Source of the DNA: [Phormidium] sp. LEGE 05292
GTDB taxonomy: Bacteria > Cyanobacteriota > Cyanobacteriia > Cyanobacteriales > Aerosakkonemataceae
Direction: 5' to 3'
DNA length: 64,000 bases
Assembly (NCBI RefSeq): GCF_015207735.1
Contig: NZ_JADEWG010000009.1
Location: forward strand, 1 to 64,000
A program made the translations under genes and the position numbers. Every line of letters starts with the position of its first letter. The first letter of the stretch is position 1. Below are positions 63,095 to 64,000 of this stretch, piece after piece. The notes under the pieces are model-generated. The model saw only the letters and a program-made list of their open reading frames with translations, searched no databases and was not told where the DNA came from.

Positions 63095-63310
63095 ATGTCT
63101 TTGAAATTAAACGTTCCCACTCTTAGCAATTCACAAGAAGCACAAAAACTGACTGAGGCTATTGCCACAGTAGACCCAACTGCCAAGGTAGAAGTAGATG
63201 TAGAATCCAAAACTGTCACAGTAGATTCACCCGATTCTAATAAACCAGTTGCTTCTGAGGAGTCAATTAAACAAGCCATTACTGCCACTGGACATTCCCT
63301 TAAAGAATAA
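63095..63310 (+). CDS. Small HMA-like protein lacking the metal Cys pair
   Basis: 71 residues with the beta-alpha-beta plan of heavy-metal-associated domains: MSLKLNVPTLSNSQEAQKLT, PTAKVEVDVESKTVTVDS, SEESIKQAITATGHSLK. The first loop has PTLSNSQ where CxxC is expected, so metal binding is lost or uses other ligands. AAGGA lies about 15 bases upstream. A strong hairpin ends it. It could be a chaperone-like remnant or a domain with another role. Confidence 0.65.
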   Translation: MSLKLNVPTLSNSQEAQKLTEAIATVDPTAKVEVDVESKTVTVDSPDSNKPVASEESIKQAITATGHSLKE

Positions 63311-63315
63311 CAAAA

Positions 63316-63347
63316 CATAGCTTTTCCCCAAATCTGGAAAAGCTATG
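63316..63347. terminator. Bidirectional terminator between convergent genes
   Basis: CATAGCTTTTCC at 63316-63327 pairs exactly with GGAAAAGCTATG at 63336-63347 with an 8-base loop. A-rich sequence lies on the left and T-rich on the right, so it can stop transcription from both sides. Confidence 0.75.
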
Positions 63348-63370
63348 CTTTATGAGAAATTAAAATTTCC

Positions 63371-64000
63371 TCAAAACATCGCCTCTAGCAGTTTCAACCC
63401 TATCTGCTTATTCAAAGATTCATTATCTTGCGGACAAGAATGTAGATAAAGACATCTGGGACAACCAGCTTCACAATTGCAATTACGAGATAGAGATGCT
63501 GCACTTTGAGCAAACTTTTCCAACTGGTGAAACACTGCTTCGCTGCATCCATTACCATCAGCTACAGCATCATAAAAATAGCCAACTGTTTCTATTGATT
63601 CCGTCACCAAATAATTCAAATCCAAACTCGAACTCAGAATCACCAATGGCACAGCGAAGATAATTTGATGTCCGATACTATGTAGTGCAATTCTGGTGGG
63701 AGATGCCGTCCATAATGGTGCATAAACTGCGGGAACTTCTGGTAATTCTCGCTGAATTTTAGATTGCAAATGCTGCACCTCTCGTGCCATAATACTAGCA
63801 CCTGCTGCATTAATTCGTACTTGAACCATAGGTGCTTTGTATTGACTACAGTATGGTTCATCAAAAGTTACCTCATCAACTACTGTCACTAGTTCAATCC
63901 TTTTAAGCTTAATGCCACAACCCGGACAGAACTTACCAGATAATGGTTGATGATAATAACTACAACCATTGCGGGTACAAGTTAGTTCATATTGTTTGAC
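63371..64000 (-). CDS. DUF1998-type protein, C-terminal part (helicase-associated Cys domain)
   Basis: The frame is open at the right edge, so the gene starts outside. Near the edge are a Cys pair and zinc ribbon (TCTRNGCSYYHQPL, KFCPGCG). The DUF1998-like core follows: RIALHSIGHQIIFAVPLVIL, SIETVGYFYDAVADGNGCSE, and the final Cys cluster NCNCEAGCPRCLYLHSC. DUF1998 occurs at the end of MrfA/YprA-type DEAD/DEAH helicases or as a partner of separate helicases in defence systems such as DISARM. Whether a helicase precedes it cannot be seen. Its place beside a methyltransferase and nuclease cassette suggests a defence or repair role. Confidence 0.7.
   Translation of the reverse strand, partial: VKQYELTCTRNGCSYYHQPLSGKFCPGCGIKLKRIELVTVVDEVTFDEPYCSQYKAPMVQVRINAAGASIMAREVQHLQSKIQRELPEVPAVYAPLWTASPTRIALHSIGHQIIFAVPLVILSSSLDLNYLVTESIETVGYFYDAVADGNGCSEAVFHQLEKFAQSAASLSRNCNCEAGCPRCLYLHSCPQDNESLNKQIGLKLLEAMF

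Overview
The window looks like part of a large cyanobacterial plasmid (or phage-plasmid). Cyanobacterial signs are the DUF2808 proteins, the long pentapeptide-repeat protein, NACHT proteins of cyanobacterial type, IS701/IS630 elements and the HIP1 octamer GCGATCGC. Plasmid signs are an actin-like partition gene, a ParB and a full set of replication genes. There is no rRNA, no tRNA that I can recognise, and no CRISPR array. Both edges cut a gene: the actin-like gene on the left and a DUF1998-type gene on the right.

Layout. 0-3.6 kb (+): partition/mobilisation operon (ParM-like, ParR-like, MobD/ParA-like ATPase, three unknowns). 3.6-6.7 kb (-): small unknown plasmid genes, each with its own terminator, plus a block of short iterated repeats at 4.15-4.64 kb that could be an origin or regulatory region. 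6.9-16.8 kb (+): NLR-type defence cluster, with an intact HTH-NACHT protein, a small protein, a pentapeptide-repeat protein and a second NACHT gene. The last three share one 28-residue Gly-rich motif. The second NACHT gene is broken by an IS701 element that itself carries an IS630 element. 17-37 kb: metal-resistance island, with SmtB/ZiaR and ZiaA-type P1B ATPase, VKOR-thioredoxin, a CDF pseudogene, an RppA/RppB-like two-component system, three DUF2808 proteins, a lipoprotein, two heavy-metal RND pumps and their periplasmic adaptor. HIP1 sites are concentrated here (about 15 by eye, against 2 in the other 45 kb), so this block probably came from a chromosome.

37.5-57.6 kb (mostly -): replication backbone. 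It starts with a 1412-residue protein carrying the D-x-D-G-D signature and surrounding blocks of single-chain RNA polymerases of the YonO/QDE-1 kind. Then come small unknown genes, a phage Gp157-like protein, ParB with a divergent XRE regulator, a primase-polymerase, the DnaN clamp, clamp-loader subunits delta-prime, delta and DnaX, an adenine methyltransferase, and a compact proofreading family-B DNA polymerase whose last residues (QLSLF) are a bacterial clamp-binding motif. Together these suggest a self-supplied replisome: family-B polymerase plus its own clamp and loader, with an unusual RNA polymerase nearby.

57.7-64 kb (+): a short-chain dehydrogenase, a three-gene restriction-modification-like cassette (MerR-like regulator, large adenine methyltransferase, PD-(D/E)XK nuclease), a small HMA-like protein, and the end of a DUF1998-type protein.
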